A stretch of 15,406 bases of DNA. Source: an uncultured Erysipelotrichaceae bacterium. GTDB lineage: Bacteria > Bacillota_I > Bacilli_A > RF39 > UBA660. The stretch is taken from NCBI GenBank assembly GCA_902803795.1, contig CADCRC010000080.1, positions 1 through 15,406 of the forward strand. Reading direction: 5' to 3'. Of the stretch, positions 6,890 through 14,251 are shown in pieces (position 1 is the first letter of the stretch; the number at the start of each line of letters is the position of its first letter). The position numbers and the translations under genes were made by a program. The notes below the pieces were generated by a model. That model was given only the letters and a program-made list of their open reading frames with translations. It was not told the DNA's origin and ran no database searches.

Positions 6890-8352
6890 TTATTTAACCT
6901 CTTAACTAATACTTTTTCATCTTCCAATTCATCACAATATCTTTTAGTAGCATCCTTCCAACTAGGTAATCTATCAATTCCTATTTCATCTAATTTAGAC
7001 TTATCTAATTTAGAATTTCTAGGTCTATAAGCTTGCTTTATTCCAGAAATATTCAAATATTCCTCAGTAGAAACCTCATTTACTTTAACTCTCTTATGAT
7101 TAATTTCAAAAATATATTTTGCAAAATCAGCCCAAGAACAATACTCTTCATTAGTAACATGATATGTTCCATAATTATCTGTTTGAGATAAATCAACAAG
7201 TAATCTAGATAAATCAACTGTATATGTTGGAGATCCAATTTGATCATTTACAACATTTAATTCATCATGATTTTCAGATAATTTAAGCATAGTTCTTATA
7301 AAATTATTTCCATTTATTCCAAATACCCATGATATTCTAGCTATAAAATGATTAGGATTCTTCCTAACTTCCTCTTCACCTTCAAACTTAGTTTTTCCAT
7401 ACACACTTTTTGGATTAACTTCATCATCTGGCTCATATAAACCATCTTTTGTACCATCAAATACATAATCAGTAGAAAGATAAACTATTTTAGCACCAAC
7501 TTTAACTGATGCATCAACAACATTTCTAGTTCCATCTACATTTATACTTCTAACTCTATCCTCCATATCCTCTGCCTTATCAACAGCAGTCCATGCAGCA
7601 CAATGAAATATAACATCAGGTTTAAATCGTGAAACAACATCTTCAACTTGTTTTTTATTAGTAATATCCATATCATCTATATCAGTTGCTAAAATATTAG
7701 ACTTATCAACGCCACGTTTTAATAATTCTCTTTTTAAATCATATCCCAATTGTCCATTATATCCAGTAATTAAATACTTACAGCTTTCTCTCTTAAACTT
7801 AACAGGATTATCTTTTAAACTTGGATGAATTTGATCTTTATCAGAAAGAATAGGTTTATCAATTCCATTTTCTTTCATAATCTTATCCCAATTAATATTA
7901 ATATCTTTATCATTCCAAATTATACCAGCCTCCATCTTAGGAGCATAATCATTATCTATTAAATATTGGAATATAGTATTATCCTCAAGTGCAATAAATC
8001 CATGAGCAAACCCACGAGGTACAAATAATTGTCTATTATTATCCTCAGTTAATTTAACGGTAGTATATTGTCCATAAGTTGGAGAATCAACTCTTAAATC
8101 AACAACTACATCAACTGCACTACCTTTTATTACTTCAACAATCTTAGCTTGACATTTAGGATTTTTTTGAAAATGCAATCCTCTAAGAACACCCTTAGAT
8201 GATTTAGAACGATTTGTTTGAACAACTTTCTTAAATCCAAGTTTTTCTAAATTTTTATCAATAAAATATGGTGAAAAATAACCTCTTTCATCACCAAATC
8301 TATCTGGTTCTAAAATATAACAATCTTTTAAATTAGTTTCAATCTTCTTCAT
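6886..8352 (-). CDS. rmlCD: Fused dTDP-4-keto-rhamnose epimerase and reductase
   Basis: One 488-residue polypeptide carries the last two steps of dTDP-L-rhamnose synthesis. Residues 1 to about 185 are RmlC, the 3,5-epimerase: DRFGDERGYF (17-26), the catalytic His60 in RGLHFQ (57-62) and the cupin-core FVPRGFAHGF (110-119). Residues about 190-488 are RmlD, the NAD(P)H-dependent 4-reductase: Rossmann GYNGQLG (197-203), AAWTAVDKAE (252-261), STDYVFDG (293-300), YGKTK with Tyr318/Lys322, and SWVFG (341-345). No stop, frameshift or internal start site with a clear ribosome binding site appears at the join, so this is a true fusion. In E. coli and B. subtilis type operons the two are separate genes. 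Similar fusions occur in other Firmicutes, to my recollection. The gene starts 1 nt after rmlA and overlaps rmlB by 4 bp. Confidence 0.95.
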   Translation of the reverse strand: MKKIETNLKDCYILEPDRFGDERGYFSPYFIDKNLEKLGFKKVVQTNRSKSSKGVLRGLHFQKNPKCQAKIVEVIKGSAVDVVVDLRVDSPTYGQYTTVKLTEDNNRQLFVPRGFAHGFIALEDNTIFQYLIDNDYAPKMEAGIIWNDKDININWDKIMKENGIDKPILSDKDQIHPSLKDNPVKFKRESCKYLITGYNGQLGYDLKRELLKRGVDKSNILATDIDDMDITNKKQVEDVVSRFKPDVIFHCAAWTAVDKAEDMEDRVRSINVDGTRNVVDASVKVGAKIVYLSTDYVFDGTKDGLYEPDDEVNPKSVYGKTKFEGEEEVRKNPNHFIARISWVFGINGNNFIRTMLKLSENHDELNVVNDQIGSPTYTVDLSRLLVDLSQTDNYGTYHVTNEEYCSWADFAKYIFEINHKRVKVNEVSTEEYLNISGIKQAYRPRNSKLDKSKLDEIGIDRLPSWKDATKRYCDELEDEKVLVKRLNK

Positions 8353-8353
8353 A

Positions 8354-9232
8354 TTATTTTTCCTCTTCTACTATTTTATATAAATATTTACCATAACTAT
8401 TTTTACTTAACACTTTTGCTCTATTTTTTAAATCATTTTTACTTATCCATCCCTTATAATATCCAATTTGTTCAGGACAACATATAACTTTATCTTTATT
8501 TATTTCAATAGTTCTTATCATATTAGATGCATCTAATTGACTATCAAATGTTCCAGTATCAAACCAAGTAAAACCTTCTTCTAAAAGCTGAGCTTTTAAT
8601 TTGTTTTTCTTTAAATAAAAATCATTTAAAGTAGTAATCTCATACTCTCCTCTATCTGACTTTTTAATAGATTTAGCTAATTTACTAACTCCCTTAGGAT
8701 AAAAATACAATCCAGTAATTGCCCAATTAGATTTAGGTTTCTTAGGTTTTTCCTCTACAGATACAACATTTAAATTATTATCTAATTCCATAATTCCAAA
8801 TCTTTCAGGATCTTTAACTTCATTTCCAAATATTGTAGCATACCCTTCTTTAGCATTCTTACATGCATTATCAAGTAAATCACTAAAATTATTACCATAA
8901 AAAATATTATCACCTAATATCATTGCAGATTCAGAATCACCAATAAAATCTTCACCTAAAATAAATGCTTGAGCAAGACCTTCAGGTTTAGACTGAGTAA
9001 TATATGTAATATTAACTCCAAAATCTCTACCATCTTTCAATAGTCTCATAAAACTATATTGATCTTCAGGTGTAGTAATAATTAAAATGTCTTTAATATT
9101 CGCAAGCATTAAACAAGATAAAGGATAATAAATCATTGGTTTATCGTAAATAGGTATCAATTGTTTAGAAACTCCTTCAGTAATAGGAAACAGCCTAGAT
9201 CCTGTACCACCTGCTAAAATAATTCCTTTCAT
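8354..9232 (-). CDS. rmlA: Glucose-1-phosphate thymidylyltransferase
   Basis: Makes dTDP-glucose from glucose-1-phosphate and dTTP, the first and usually feedback-inhibited step of dTDP-rhamnose synthesis. The 292-residue length is typical. The nucleotidyltransferase signature GGTGSRLFP (8-16) is followed by SKQLIPIYDKPMIYYP (22-37), the base-recognition stretch QSKPEGLAQAF (80-90) and the metal-binding LGDNIFYG (106-113). EEKPKKPKSNWAITGLYFY matches the sugar-binding segment of the family. The ATG has a strong AAGGAGG. It is the first gene of a compact operon rmlA, rmlCD, rmlB. No glycosyltransferase or polymer-export gene is adjacent, so the rhamnose is used by genes elsewhere. Confidence 0.96.
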   Translation of the reverse strand: MKGIILAGGTGSRLFPITEGVSKQLIPIYDKPMIYYPLSCLMLANIKDILIITTPEDQYSFMRLLKDGRDFGVNITYITQSKPEGLAQAFILGEDFIGDSESAMILGDNIFYGNNFSDLLDNACKNAKEGYATIFGNEVKDPERFGIMELDNNLNVVSVEEKPKKPKSNWAITGLYFYPKGVSKLAKSIKKSDRGEYEITTLNDFYLKKNKLKAQLLEEGFTWFDTGTFDSQLDASNMIRTIEINKDKVICCPEQIGYYKGWISKNDLKNRAKVLSKNSYGKYLYKIVEEEK

Positions 9233-9241
9233 ATAATCCTC

Positions 9242-9382
9242 CTTAATTTAAAATAATCCATTTCTAATTTAAGAATTAATTATAATACACCCTATAATAA
9301 TTAATTAATGAAGAACCAATTCATTTTTAATTATGAACAATTAGAAATATAATACTATTTTTAATTATAGTAACTCCTCATT
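9242..9382 (-). other. AT-rich hairpin-containing leader of rmlA
   Basis: The predicted 5' untranslated region of rmlA is about 150 nt. It holds two short hairpins (9353-9372 and 9320-9337) with the same 8-nt loop (AAUUAAAA in the RNA), a 10-bp inverted repeat 9274-9283/9297-9306, and a 10-bp perfect repeat 9260-9269/9339-9348 that could enclose the last two. In DNA this AT-rich a 10-bp repeat is expected about once by chance in 200 bp, so structure is possible but not established. No known riboswitch class is recognised. Confidence 0.35.
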
Positions 9383-9388
9383 AAATTA

Positions 9389-9417
9389 ATTATACAAAAT
9401 GCAATATCAAAAGACAA
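9389..9417 (-). promoter_or_regulatory. Promoter of the rml operon
   Basis: On the minus strand TTGTCT (9417-9412) is followed by a 17-bp spacer and a perfect TATAAT (9394-9389). Transcription would begin near 9382. It lies just after the hairpin and U-run that follow the 6S-like RNA, so the rml operon should be transcribed independently of aspS and of the RNA. Confidence 0.7.
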
Positions 9418-9428
9418 GAAATAACAAT

Positions 9429-9451
9429 AAAAAAAGCATAAATAATTATGC
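9429..9451 (-). terminator. Second hairpin with U-run after the 6S-like RNA
   Basis: GCATAA and TTATGC enclose a 4-nt loop (9436-9451), and the minus strand continues with seven Ts (9435-9429). It also has an A/T tract on the other side, so it could stop transcription in either direction. It probably catches read-through from the 6S-like RNA before the rml promoter. The stem is AT-rich and weak. Confidence 0.5.
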
Positions 9452-9453
9452 AT

Positions 9454-9618
9454 AAAAAAATAGAGGAAACATTAATGATAAAACCTGTGTCGTTTGTACA
9501 GGTGGGTATTCGTACGCTACCATTAGGATCCTTAAATTAATAAGTCTTCAACACAAGTAGCTGATCAAAATTCCCTTATCATTTCTTTAGTCGGTTTTAA
9601 TAAGAATGTTCCCTCTAT
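9454..9618 (-). ncRNA. ssrS: 6S RNA (candidate)
   Basis: A stand-alone RNA of about 165 nt. The predicted start (9618) begins ATAGAGGGAACATT, and the predicted end carries AATGTTTCCTCTAT before seven Ts (9460-9454). The two ends pair for 14 bp with one G-U pair, and the complementarity resumes further in (AAAACC with GGTTTT) after a small internal loop. Inside are a hairpin ACCTGT/ACAGGT on the 3' side and a distal GCTACT/GGTAGC stem. A long closing stem running from the first base to the terminator, a large central open region and a 3'-side small hairpin is the design of 6S RNA, which binds the housekeeping RNA polymerase holoenzyme and mimics an open promoter. Position supports this: to my recollection B. 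subtilis 6S-1 also lies just after hisS-aspS. It has no sign of T-box, SRP, RNase P or tmRNA motifs. Confidence 0.72.
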
Positions 9619-9624
9619 GACCTA

Positions 9625-9653
9625 AATATATCACAAGTTTATAAATATTGCAA
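9625..9653 (-). promoter_or_regulatory. Promoter of the 6S-like RNA
   Basis: On the minus strand TTGCAA (9653-9648) is followed by a 17-bp spacer and TATATT (9630-9625), preceded by TGA to make an extended -10. The predicted start falls on the first base of the long closing stem of the RNA, which supports both calls. Confidence 0.72.
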
Positions 9654-9660
9654 TAAAATT

Positions 9661-9787
9661 TAATACTAAGATAAAGCAAAAAATATAAACTATATAAGAA
9701 TATATAATTAATATTTATAATCATTTCTATCAATAATTATAAAAAAGAATAAACCTCACAAAGAGAACTATATATCTATTCAAATAT
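9661..9787. other. AT-rich spacer, nothing recognised
   Basis: This stretch between the aspS terminator and the 6S-like RNA promoter is nearly all A and T. It has no open frame with a ribosome binding site and no hairpin that stands out from what such composition produces by chance. Confidence 0.6.
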
Positions 9788-9821
9788 AAAAAGAATAGAT
9801 ACAATTTTACATGCATCTATT
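9788..9821 (-). terminator. Terminator after aspS
   Basis: On the minus strand AATAGATGCA (9821-9812) pairs over 10 bp with TGTATCTATT (9803-9794), one pair being G-U, around an 8-nt loop, and is followed by CTTTTT. It starts 7 nt after the aspS stop codon and ends the operon. Confidence 0.78.
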
Positions 9822-9828
9822 TAAACTA

Positions 9829-11574
9829 TTACTCAGATTTACTAACACATATTCCAAGCTCATTTAATTGTTTTGTATCAACCTTGCTTGGACAATCAGC
9901 CATCAAATCACTAGCAGAAGCCGTCTTAGGAAAAGCAATAACATCTCTTATATTATCAGTATTAGATAAAATCATAGTTAATCTATCAAGTCCTAAAGCA
10001 AATCCACCATGTGGAGGACAACCATATTTTAAAGCCTCAACAAAAAATCCAAATTTATTTTCAATATCCTCTTTAGATAATTCTAATGCTTCAAACATAG
10101 TTTCTTGAACCTTTTCATCATGAATTCTAATAGATCCACCACCTGCTTCATATCCATTTATAACTATATCATATGCCTTAGAATAACAATGAGCCTTATC
10201 ATTTAATAATTTATCAACATCCTCATCTTTAGGCATTGTAAAAGGATGATGACAAGCTAAAAATCTATTTTCTTCAGCACTCCATTCAAAAAGTGGAAAG
10301 TCAGTAACCCATAATAATTTATAATCATCTTTATCAATTAAATCCAATTCTTTTCCAAGCAAAATTCTTAATGCTCCAAGTGAAGTTTTAACAACATTAT
10401 ATTCACCAGAAATAATAAATACTAAATCATTCATTTCAATATTAAGCTTTTTCTTTATCAATTTAATTTCTTCATCACTAACAACTTTAGAAATAGAACC
10501 TGTTATCTCATCATCAAATTTTAAATAAGCAAGCCCTTTAGCATTATATTTTTTTACAAAATCAGTTAATTTATCTATATCTTTTCTAGAATATTTAGTA
10601 CTAGCTTGTTTAGCAACTATTGAATTTATTACACCACCATTCTCTAATACATTTTTAAATACTTGAAATTCAGTATTTTCAAAACAATCAGATATATCAT
10701 TTATTTTCATATCAAATCTTAAATCTGGTTTATCAGAACCATAATCTCTTATTGCATCATCATACTTCATTCTCATTAGTGGCAATTTAATATCAATATT
10801 ATTAACATCTTTAAATATTTTAGAAACCAATTCTTCACCTAAAGTCATTACATCATTTTCATCAACAAATGACATTTCAACATCTATCTGAGAAAATTCT
10901 GGCTGTCTATCTGCACGTAAATCCTCATCTCTATAACATCTAGCAATTTGAAAATATCTTTCTATTCCACCAACCATCAACAATTGTTTATATATTTGAG
11001 GACTTTGTGGAAGAGCATAAAATTCACCTTTAGAAACACGAGATGGAACTAAATAATCTCTAGCTCCTTCAGGTGTTGATTTACATAATGTTGGAGTTTC
11101 AACTTCAATAAAATCTAAAGAATTAAGAAATTTTCTTGCAGAAAAAGTAATATTATTCCTAACAATCAATTTATTTCTTATACTCTCTCTTCTAATATCT
11201 AAATATCTATATTTTAATCTAGTATCTTCTAAAGCATTTGTATCATCCGTTATTTGAAAAGGAACATCTTTAGATTTATTAATCAAAACCAACTCTTCTA
11301 AATCAATTTCAATATCACCAGATTTAATATTTTTATTTTTAGACTCTCTTTCAACAACAACACCTTTAACATTAATAACATATTCTGACTTTAAAGAATT
11401 TGCCAAATCATAATATTTATTATCTGGTCTTACAACTATTTGAGTAATCCCACATCTATTTCTTAAATCAATAAATACTAATCCACCAAGATTTCTAACT
11501 CTAGAAACCCAACCATTCAATTCAACTTTTTCTAAAACATTATCTATTGTTAAATACTTATAATTAGTTAACAT
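9829..11574 (-). CDS. aspS: Aspartyl-tRNA synthetase
   Basis: Charges tRNA-Asp with aspartate. The 581 residues cover the full bacterial class IIb layout. An OB-fold anticodon-binding domain (1-100) contains GWVSRVRNLGGLVFIDLRNR. Motif 1 lies around 155-180 (FIEVETPTLCKSTPEGARDY). Motif 2 is at about 207-236 (YFQIARCYRDEDLRADRQPE). A bacterial GAD insertion spans about 290-410. Motif 3 is GGFALGLDRLTM near 540. A bacterium without AsnRS would use this enzyme in non-discriminating form, but I cannot decide that from the sequence. The ATG is 14 nt after the hisS stop, with a weak AAAGAAG site. hisS-aspS is a conserved Firmicutes pair. Confidence 0.97.
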   Translation of the reverse strand: MLTNYKYLTIDNVLEKVELNGWVSRVRNLGGLVFIDLRNRCGITQIVVRPDNKYYDLANSLKSEYVINVKGVVVERESKNKNIKSGDIEIDLEELVLINKSKDVPFQITDDTNALEDTRLKYRYLDIRRESIRNKLIVRNNITFSARKFLNSLDFIEVETPTLCKSTPEGARDYLVPSRVSKGEFYALPQSPQIYKQLLMVGGIERYFQIARCYRDEDLRADRQPEFSQIDVEMSFVDENDVMTLGEELVSKIFKDVNNIDIKLPLMRMKYDDAIRDYGSDKPDLRFDMKINDISDCFENTEFQVFKNVLENGGVINSIVAKQASTKYSRKDIDKLTDFVKKYNAKGLAYLKFDDEITGSISKVVSDEEIKLIKKKLNIEMNDLVFIISGEYNVVKTSLGALRILLGKELDLIDKDDYKLLWVTDFPLFEWSAEENRFLACHHPFTMPKDEDVDKLLNDKAHCYSKAYDIVINGYEAGGGSIRIHDEKVQETMFEALELSKEDIENKFGFFVEALKYGCPPHGGFALGLDRLTMILSNTDNIRDVIAFPKTASASDLMADCPSKVDTKQLNELGICVSKSE

Positions 11575-11588
11575 AAAAATTCTTCTTT

Positions 11589-12839
11589 CTATATATGAGT
11601 ATCAAGATAATCAACTAAATCAACGATACTAATTTTTTCTTCTTCTCTTGTCTTATTATCTTTTATTGTTATAACATTTTCTTTTATATCATCATCTTTT
11701 AATAATATTAAATATTTTGCATTCATTCTATCTACAGCCTTAAATTGATTTTTAAATGTTTTATTCATCATATCCATCTCACAACTAAAACTATTTAATC
11801 TTAAAGTCTGAGTAAGTATACTAGCTGTATTTCTTTCATTTTCAGATTCACCTAATATATATACATCAATAGAATCTTCTATAGGAATTTCTATATTCTC
11901 ATTATCTAATATTTCAACTACTCTATCTAGTCCCATTGCAAAACCAACTGCAGGAGTACTTTCTCCTCCTAAAGATTCAACCAAATTATTATACCTACCA
12001 CCTGCTCCAAGAGCAAGAGAATCATTTAAAACTATTTCAAATACTGTATAATTATAATAATCAAGTCCTCTAACAATATTAGAATCAATTTCATAATCTA
12101 TTTCTAATAAATCTAACAATTCCAATAATTTATCAAATCTATTTTTAGATTCTTCATTTAAATAGTCAATAATTTTAGGAACATTTTTTAAAATATCATT
12201 ATCACCATCAATTTTGCAATCCAAAACTCTTAAAGGATTTGTTTCAAGTCTTCTTTTACAATCATCACATAATTCATCTTTATATGGTTTTAAATAATCA
12301 ACAAGTGCCTTTCTATAATTATCACGAGATTCATCATCACCAAGTGAATTTATTTTAACTTTAACATTCTCAAGTCCAAGTAACTTATATGCATTATATG
12401 CAAGAGAAATAACCTCAGCATCACTTTCAACAAAATCACTACCAAAACATTCAAAACCCCACTGAGTAAATTCTCTTTGTCTTCCAGATTGAGGTCTTTC
12501 ATATCTATACATTTTTTCACAATAAAACACTTTAACAGGATCAGTTAAATTACCATACAATTTATTTTCAACAAACCATCTAACAACACCTGCAGTACCT
12601 TCAGGTCTTAAGCTTATATTTCTATCTCCTCTATCTTTAAAATCATATGTTTCCTTTTTAACAATATCTGATTCATCACCAACACTTCTATGAAACAATT
12701 CAGTTGCTTCAAATACAGGTGTTTCTATAAAACCATATCCATATTTATCAGATAATGTATCTAAAACATTTTTTATATATTGTCTTTTTTTTGCATCTAC
12801 ACCATATATATCATATGTACCTTTTTGTTTTATAATCAT
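11589..12839 (-). CDS. hisS: Histidyl-tRNA synthetase
   Basis: Charges tRNA-His with histidine as a class II homodimer. The 416-residue length is usual. Motif 1 lies near GTYDIYG and the first 60 residues. Motif 2 reads VFYCEKMYRYERPQSGRQREFTQ in part (FYCEKMYRYERPQSGRQREF). The histidine-specific loop is LVRGLDYYNYTVFE, with RGLDYY intact, although VRGLDYYNY differs slightly from the common GRGLDYYTG form. Motif 3 is AVGFAMGLDRV. A C-terminal anticodon-binding domain (about 325-416) follows. The DUF402 stop codon overlaps a strong AGGAGG, 8 nt upstream of the ATG, so the pair is translationally coupled. No T-box or histidine-responsive leader lies in front of the gene. Confidence 0.97.
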   Translation of the reverse strand: MIIKQKGTYDIYGVDAKKRQYIKNVLDTLSDKYGYGFIETPVFEATELFHRSVGDESDIVKKETYDFKDRGDRNISLRPEGTAGVVRWFVENKLYGNLTDPVKVFYCEKMYRYERPQSGRQREFTQWGFECFGSDFVESDAEVISLAYNAYKLLGLENVKVKINSLGDDESRDNYRKALVDYLKPYKDELCDDCKRRLETNPLRVLDCKIDGDNDILKNVPKIIDYLNEESKNRFDKLLELLDLLEIDYEIDSNIVRGLDYYNYTVFEIVLNDSLALGAGGRYNNLVESLGGESTPAVGFAMGLDRVVEILDNENIEIPIEDSIDVYILGESENERNTASILTQTLRLNSFSCEMDMMNKTFKNQFKAVDRMNAKYLILLKDDDIKENVITIKDNKTREEEKISIVDLVDYLDTHI

Positions 12840-12847
12840 AGAACCTC

Positions 12848-13381
12848 CTACATCAATATATTCATATATTCATTATAATATTCTTCAGCAATCTCAATAT
12901 TAAAAGGATCATCTTTATTTTTAGCAAGCTTTATTAATTCCTTTAATTCAACTCTTAATATCTTATCTAATTCTTTAGAATAATTATACTTCTTCTTATT
13001 TTCTTGATACTCTTTTAAATCCAATACTTTATATCTTCCATTAGGAAATACTCTTAAATCTAAATCATAATCAATATATTTAATAGTATCATCTTCAAAT
13101 ATATAAGGAGAAGATATATTACAATAATAAGTTACACCTTGATCCTTATATTGTATTATAATATTAAACCATTTCTTTTTATAAAATACCATAGTAGCAA
13201 TCTCATGAGTATACCAAACAGCCCCATCTTCTTCTTGTACTCTAGAATTTGAATTAGCAAATACTAAATAATCATCATGTTCTTCTAATAAAATTGCTTC
13301 ATTCCAAGTTCTATGCATAGTTCCATCATGTTTATAACTATGTATCTTATACCTTTTCCCAATTTCTAATCTTTGTTGCAT
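12848..13381 (-). CDS. DUF402 nucleoside tri-/diphosphatase, YgaC type
   Basis: A 177-residue cytoplasmic protein that closely follows B. subtilis YgaC and S. aureus Ntdp, DUF402 enzymes that hydrolyse nucleoside tri- and diphosphates such as GTP and GDP. Diagnostic stretches are IHSYKHDGTMHRTW (13-26), GAVWYTHE, KKWFNIIIQYKDQGVTYYCN, and SSPYIFEDDTIKYIDYDLDL with its cluster of acidic residues that should hold the metal ions. The C-terminal helix is as long as in the family. AGGTGG lies 6 nt before the ATG. It sits 15 nt after the small membrane protein gene and is tightly coupled to hisS, so it is probably expressed with the two synthetases. A functional reason for that grouping is not known to me. 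Confidence 0.9.
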   Translation of the reverse strand: MQQRLEIGKRYKIHSYKHDGTMHRTWNEAILLEEHDDYLVFANSNSRVQEEDGAVWYTHEIATMVFYKKKWFNIIIQYKDQGVTYYCNISSPYIFEDDTIKYIDYDLDLRVFPNGRYKVLDLKEYQENKKKYNYSKELDKILRVELKELIKLAKNKDDPFNIEIAEEYYNEYMNILM

Positions 13382-13396
13382 AAAAAACCACCTATT

Positions 13397-13570
13397 CTAT
13401 TTATTATAAAATTTACCTATTACAATAAAACCAAGAAACATTAATACACCGAAAATTAATGCTCCTGACCAAACATTATTTAAATTTTTATCAAAAAAAC
13501 TATTTAATTTTTCATTCCATTCATTTAAAGTTGAAGTAAAACTCAATATTAGAAAATAACTATCTATCAT
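13397..13570 (-). CDS. Small one-pass membrane protein, 57 residues
   Basis: I do not recognise it. The frame is open further upstream (to 13606), but that would overlap the DUF308 gene by 47 nt. The ATG at 13570 has GGAG 7 nt upstream and overlaps the DUF308 stop by 11 nt, so I take it as the start. The N-terminal 30 residues are partly hydrophobic with an acidic/aromatic stretch (NEWNEKLNSFFDKNLNNVW). Residues about 33-53 form one clear membrane span (ALIFGVLMFLGFIVIG), ending in Lys-Phe-Tyr-Asn-Lys. The N-terminal part may be a second short hydrophobic segment. Coupling to a DUF308 membrane protein suggests they work together, which is inference. Confidence 0.7.
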   Translation of the reverse strand: MIDSYFLILSFTSTLNEWNEKLNSFFDKNLNNVWSGALIFGVLMFLGFIVIGKFYNK

Positions 13571-14156
13571 TATTACTCTCCATAATATCAATACTTTTTT
13601 CTTCAATTAATTTAGCTTCTTTAATTTTAGACTTATCATCATTTAACCCATTATTAATACTAATATTATTTAATAAATCAAGTATTCCAAATATCAATAA
13701 TAATATTCCAGCTAACTTTAACAAAGTAACAGCAGTACCAAAAGGATTAAAAACAATTAAAACTCCACAAATCATCTCAAATAATGCTATTATAACACTA
13801 GGTTGCCAATTACTTAACCCAATTTTTTTTAAATCTAAAACTTCTTGTAATTTAATTGCAGAAGATACAATAATACCAATACCAATAACAAACGGAATTA
13901 TTGTCGCTATAAACTTAGGATTTAATATTAATAAAATTCCAGCTATTGTAGCAACTAATCCATAAGCTAAAAATACTACATCCTCTGTTTTTCTAAAAAA
14001 ACTAATCATACCAACAAGACCTAATAAAAGTAAAATTGCACCAATGAAATATGATACAGCAGCTATTGTTTTATCAGCCTGAAAAATCAATAAGCATGCA
14101 AGAGTCAAAAACATTATCGAAGGAATCAAACTTTGTTTTTTCTTTTTATCTTCCAT
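13560..14156 (-). CDS. DUF308 / HdeD-type membrane protein
   Basis: A 198-residue integral membrane protein with six predicted spans in the paired pattern of the HdeD/DUF308 family: about 12-27, 33-53, 61-79, 84-101, 117-135 and 140-158. A charged cytoplasmic tail (160-198) is rich in Lys, Asp and Glu. E. coli HdeD is linked to acid resistance, but most DUF308 proteins have no proven role, so I assign none. The frame could open at a TTG at 14165, but that codon abuts the AAGGAG (14171-14166) and would have no spacing. The ATG at 14156 has a 9-nt spacer and is chosen. It is the first gene of the operon running to aspS, with its own extended -10 promoter. Confidence 0.85.
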   Translation of the reverse strand: MEDKKKKQSLIPSIMFLTLACLLIFQADKTIAAVSYFIGAILLLLGLVGMISFFRKTEDVVFLAYGLVATIAGILLILNPKFIATIIPFVIGIGIIVSSAIKLQEVLDLKKIGLSNWQPSVIIALFEMICGVLIVFNPFGTAVTLLKLAGILLLIFGILDLLNNISINNGLNDDKSKIKEAKLIEEKSIDIMESNNDR

Positions 14157-14178
14157 ATTATACAACTCCTTTTATTTA

Positions 14179-14207
14179 ATTTTATCATACTTTTTTAACT
14201 TTGTTAT
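14179..14207 (-). promoter_or_regulatory. Extended -10 promoter of the DUF308-to-aspS operon
   Basis: On the minus strand ATAACA (14207-14202, four of six) is followed by a 17-bp spacer ending in TGA and by TAAAAT (14184-14179). Transcription would start near 14172, placing the AAGGAG site at the very start of the message. The local string TATGATAAAAT is identical to that before the ddl operon. Confidence 0.62.
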
Positions 14208-14220
14208 ATTTAATTAAAAT

Positions 14221-14251
14221 AAAAAAATAAAAAAGTCCCAAATATGAGACT
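14221..14251 (-). terminator. Terminator overlapping the rpmA stop codon
   Basis: AGTCTC (14251-14246) pairs with GGGACT (14239-14234), one pair being G-U, around a 6-nt loop, and is followed by a run of Ts broken by a single A (14233-14221). The stem begins inside the TAG stop codon of rpmA, so it closes the ribosomal-protein operon. Confidence 0.8.

Noticed and set aside
9242..9454. Known riboswitch in front of rmlA
   Set aside because: The leader is almost pure A/T and contains none of the conserved G/C-rich cores of riboswitch classes I know. Only simple hairpins are visible.
9454..9618. T-box, tmRNA, SRP RNA or RNase P RNA
   Set aside because: The T-box motif AGGGUGGNACCGCG is absent and no synthetase lies downstream. 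The unit is too short for tmRNA or RNase P RNA, and the SRP GGAA-loop domain is not seen.
9884..10108. 74-codon open frame on the plus strand
   Set aside because: It is antisense to the C-terminal catalytic part of aspS, with no promoter or ribosome binding site.
13397..13606. 69-residue version of the small membrane protein
   Set aside because: It would begin 47 nt inside the DUF308 gene without a ribosome binding site, whereas the ATG at 13570 has GGAG at a good distance.
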